A DNA stretch of 64,000 nt. Source: Arsukibacterium indicum (GTDB lineage: Bacteria > Pseudomonadota > Gammaproteobacteria > Enterobacterales > Alteromonadaceae). The notes beneath the pieces are model-generated. The model was given only the letters and a program-made list of their open reading frames with translations, was not told the origin of the DNA and did no database searches. Location of the stretch: the NCBI RefSeq assembly GCF_019100565.1, contig NZ_JAHRID010000003.1:310001-374000 (forward strand), read 5' to 3'. Positions 63,915 through 64,000 of this stretch are shown in pieces. Both the position numbers and the translations under genes were made by a program. Position 1 is the stretch's first letter, and every line of letters starts with the position of its first letter.

Positions 63915-64000
63915 TTAAATAAACCCATATTGTTTGGCGACGCGATCAAAGTAATCGAGACAATTTTTAGCATACTGGCGTTTCTCAACATAGCTCCCCG
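63915..64000 (-). CDS. C-terminal end of an unidentified gene (runs off the window)
   Basis: One minus-strand frame runs in from the window edge to a TAA at 63915-63917 and gives SYVEKRQYAKNCLDYFDRV then AKQYGFI. The composition is protein-like (charged helix with aromatic residues), unlike the other frames. Nothing more can be said of its identity. Confidence 0.4.
   Translation of the reverse strand, partial: GSYVEKRQYAKNCLDYFDRVAKQYGFI

Noticed and set aside
63715-63918. 67-codon plus-strand frame near the right edge
   Set aside because: No ribosome-binding site, low-complexity composition, AT-rich intergenic setting, and its end overlaps the better minus-strand frame at 63915-64000.

Overview
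The window looks like the chromosome of a free-living aerobic gammaproteobacterium. Gene content, protein style and moderate GC content point to the Alteromonadales/Chromatiaceae relatives Rheinheimera, Alishewanella or Arsukibacterium. This placement is inferred from protein recognition, not from a marker gene. Evidence includes glrK-glrR, rsmJ, prlC, paired bacterioferritins, several TonB-dependent receptors, and many secreted peptidases and hydrolases. No tRNA, rRNA, CRISPR array, insertion sequence or prophage was seen. Coding density is high, genes are short-spaced, and rho-independent terminators separate many units.

Layout. 0-9.6 kb: an edge glycosyltransferase fragment, a peroxiredoxin, rsmJ coupled to a Tag-type DNA glycosylase, a lipoprotein, oligopeptidase A, glutathione reductase, a PhoD-like phosphatase, and a ParD-like/map gene pair with its own operator palindrome. 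9.8-12 kb: katG. 12-16.6 kb: a metal (very probably zinc) locus with a His-rich TonB receptor, a His-rich lipoprotein and a divergent MerC-like membrane protein around Zur-type palindromes. 16.7-20.2 kb: a Fur-type siderophore receptor with a PepSY membrane protein. 20.2-23.3 kb: a lipase and a membrane-anchored partner; an outer-membrane barrel gene sits between the partner gene and a diverged duplicate of that gene's 3' end. 23.6-31 kb: M16 peptidase, ZIP transporter under a perfect Fur palindrome, S9 peptidase, and two complementary bacterioferritins.

31-41 kb: S10 carboxypeptidase, fumC, a PL1 pectate lyase lipoprotein, a YtcJ-like amidohydrolase, an AraC regulator divergent from an AlkB-like membrane hydroxylase, and an HPF-type ribosome factor. 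41-49 kb: an rRNA methyltransferase, cysM, and a run of porin, BCCT transporter, CNBD-CBS-DUF294 protein, exonuclease and a DUF4442 protein. 49-64 kb: PhoX, ElaA, a FecA-like receptor convergent with a 2OG-Fe(II) oxygenase, thioesterases, gamma-glutamyltransferase with a JmjC/cupin protein, an RDD protein, DUF2288, the glrK-lipoprotein-glrR operon, and a small membrane protein.

The main themes are metal acquisition and storage (Zur- and Fur-type sites), peroxide and thiol defence (peroxiredoxin, GR, KatG), peptide and polymer scavenging, and phosphate scavenging. The strongest leads for undescribed biology are the His-rich zinc locus, the ParD-like/map operon with its operator, and the lipase-partner locus with its insertion scar. 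All calls come from reading the sequence; no database search was run.
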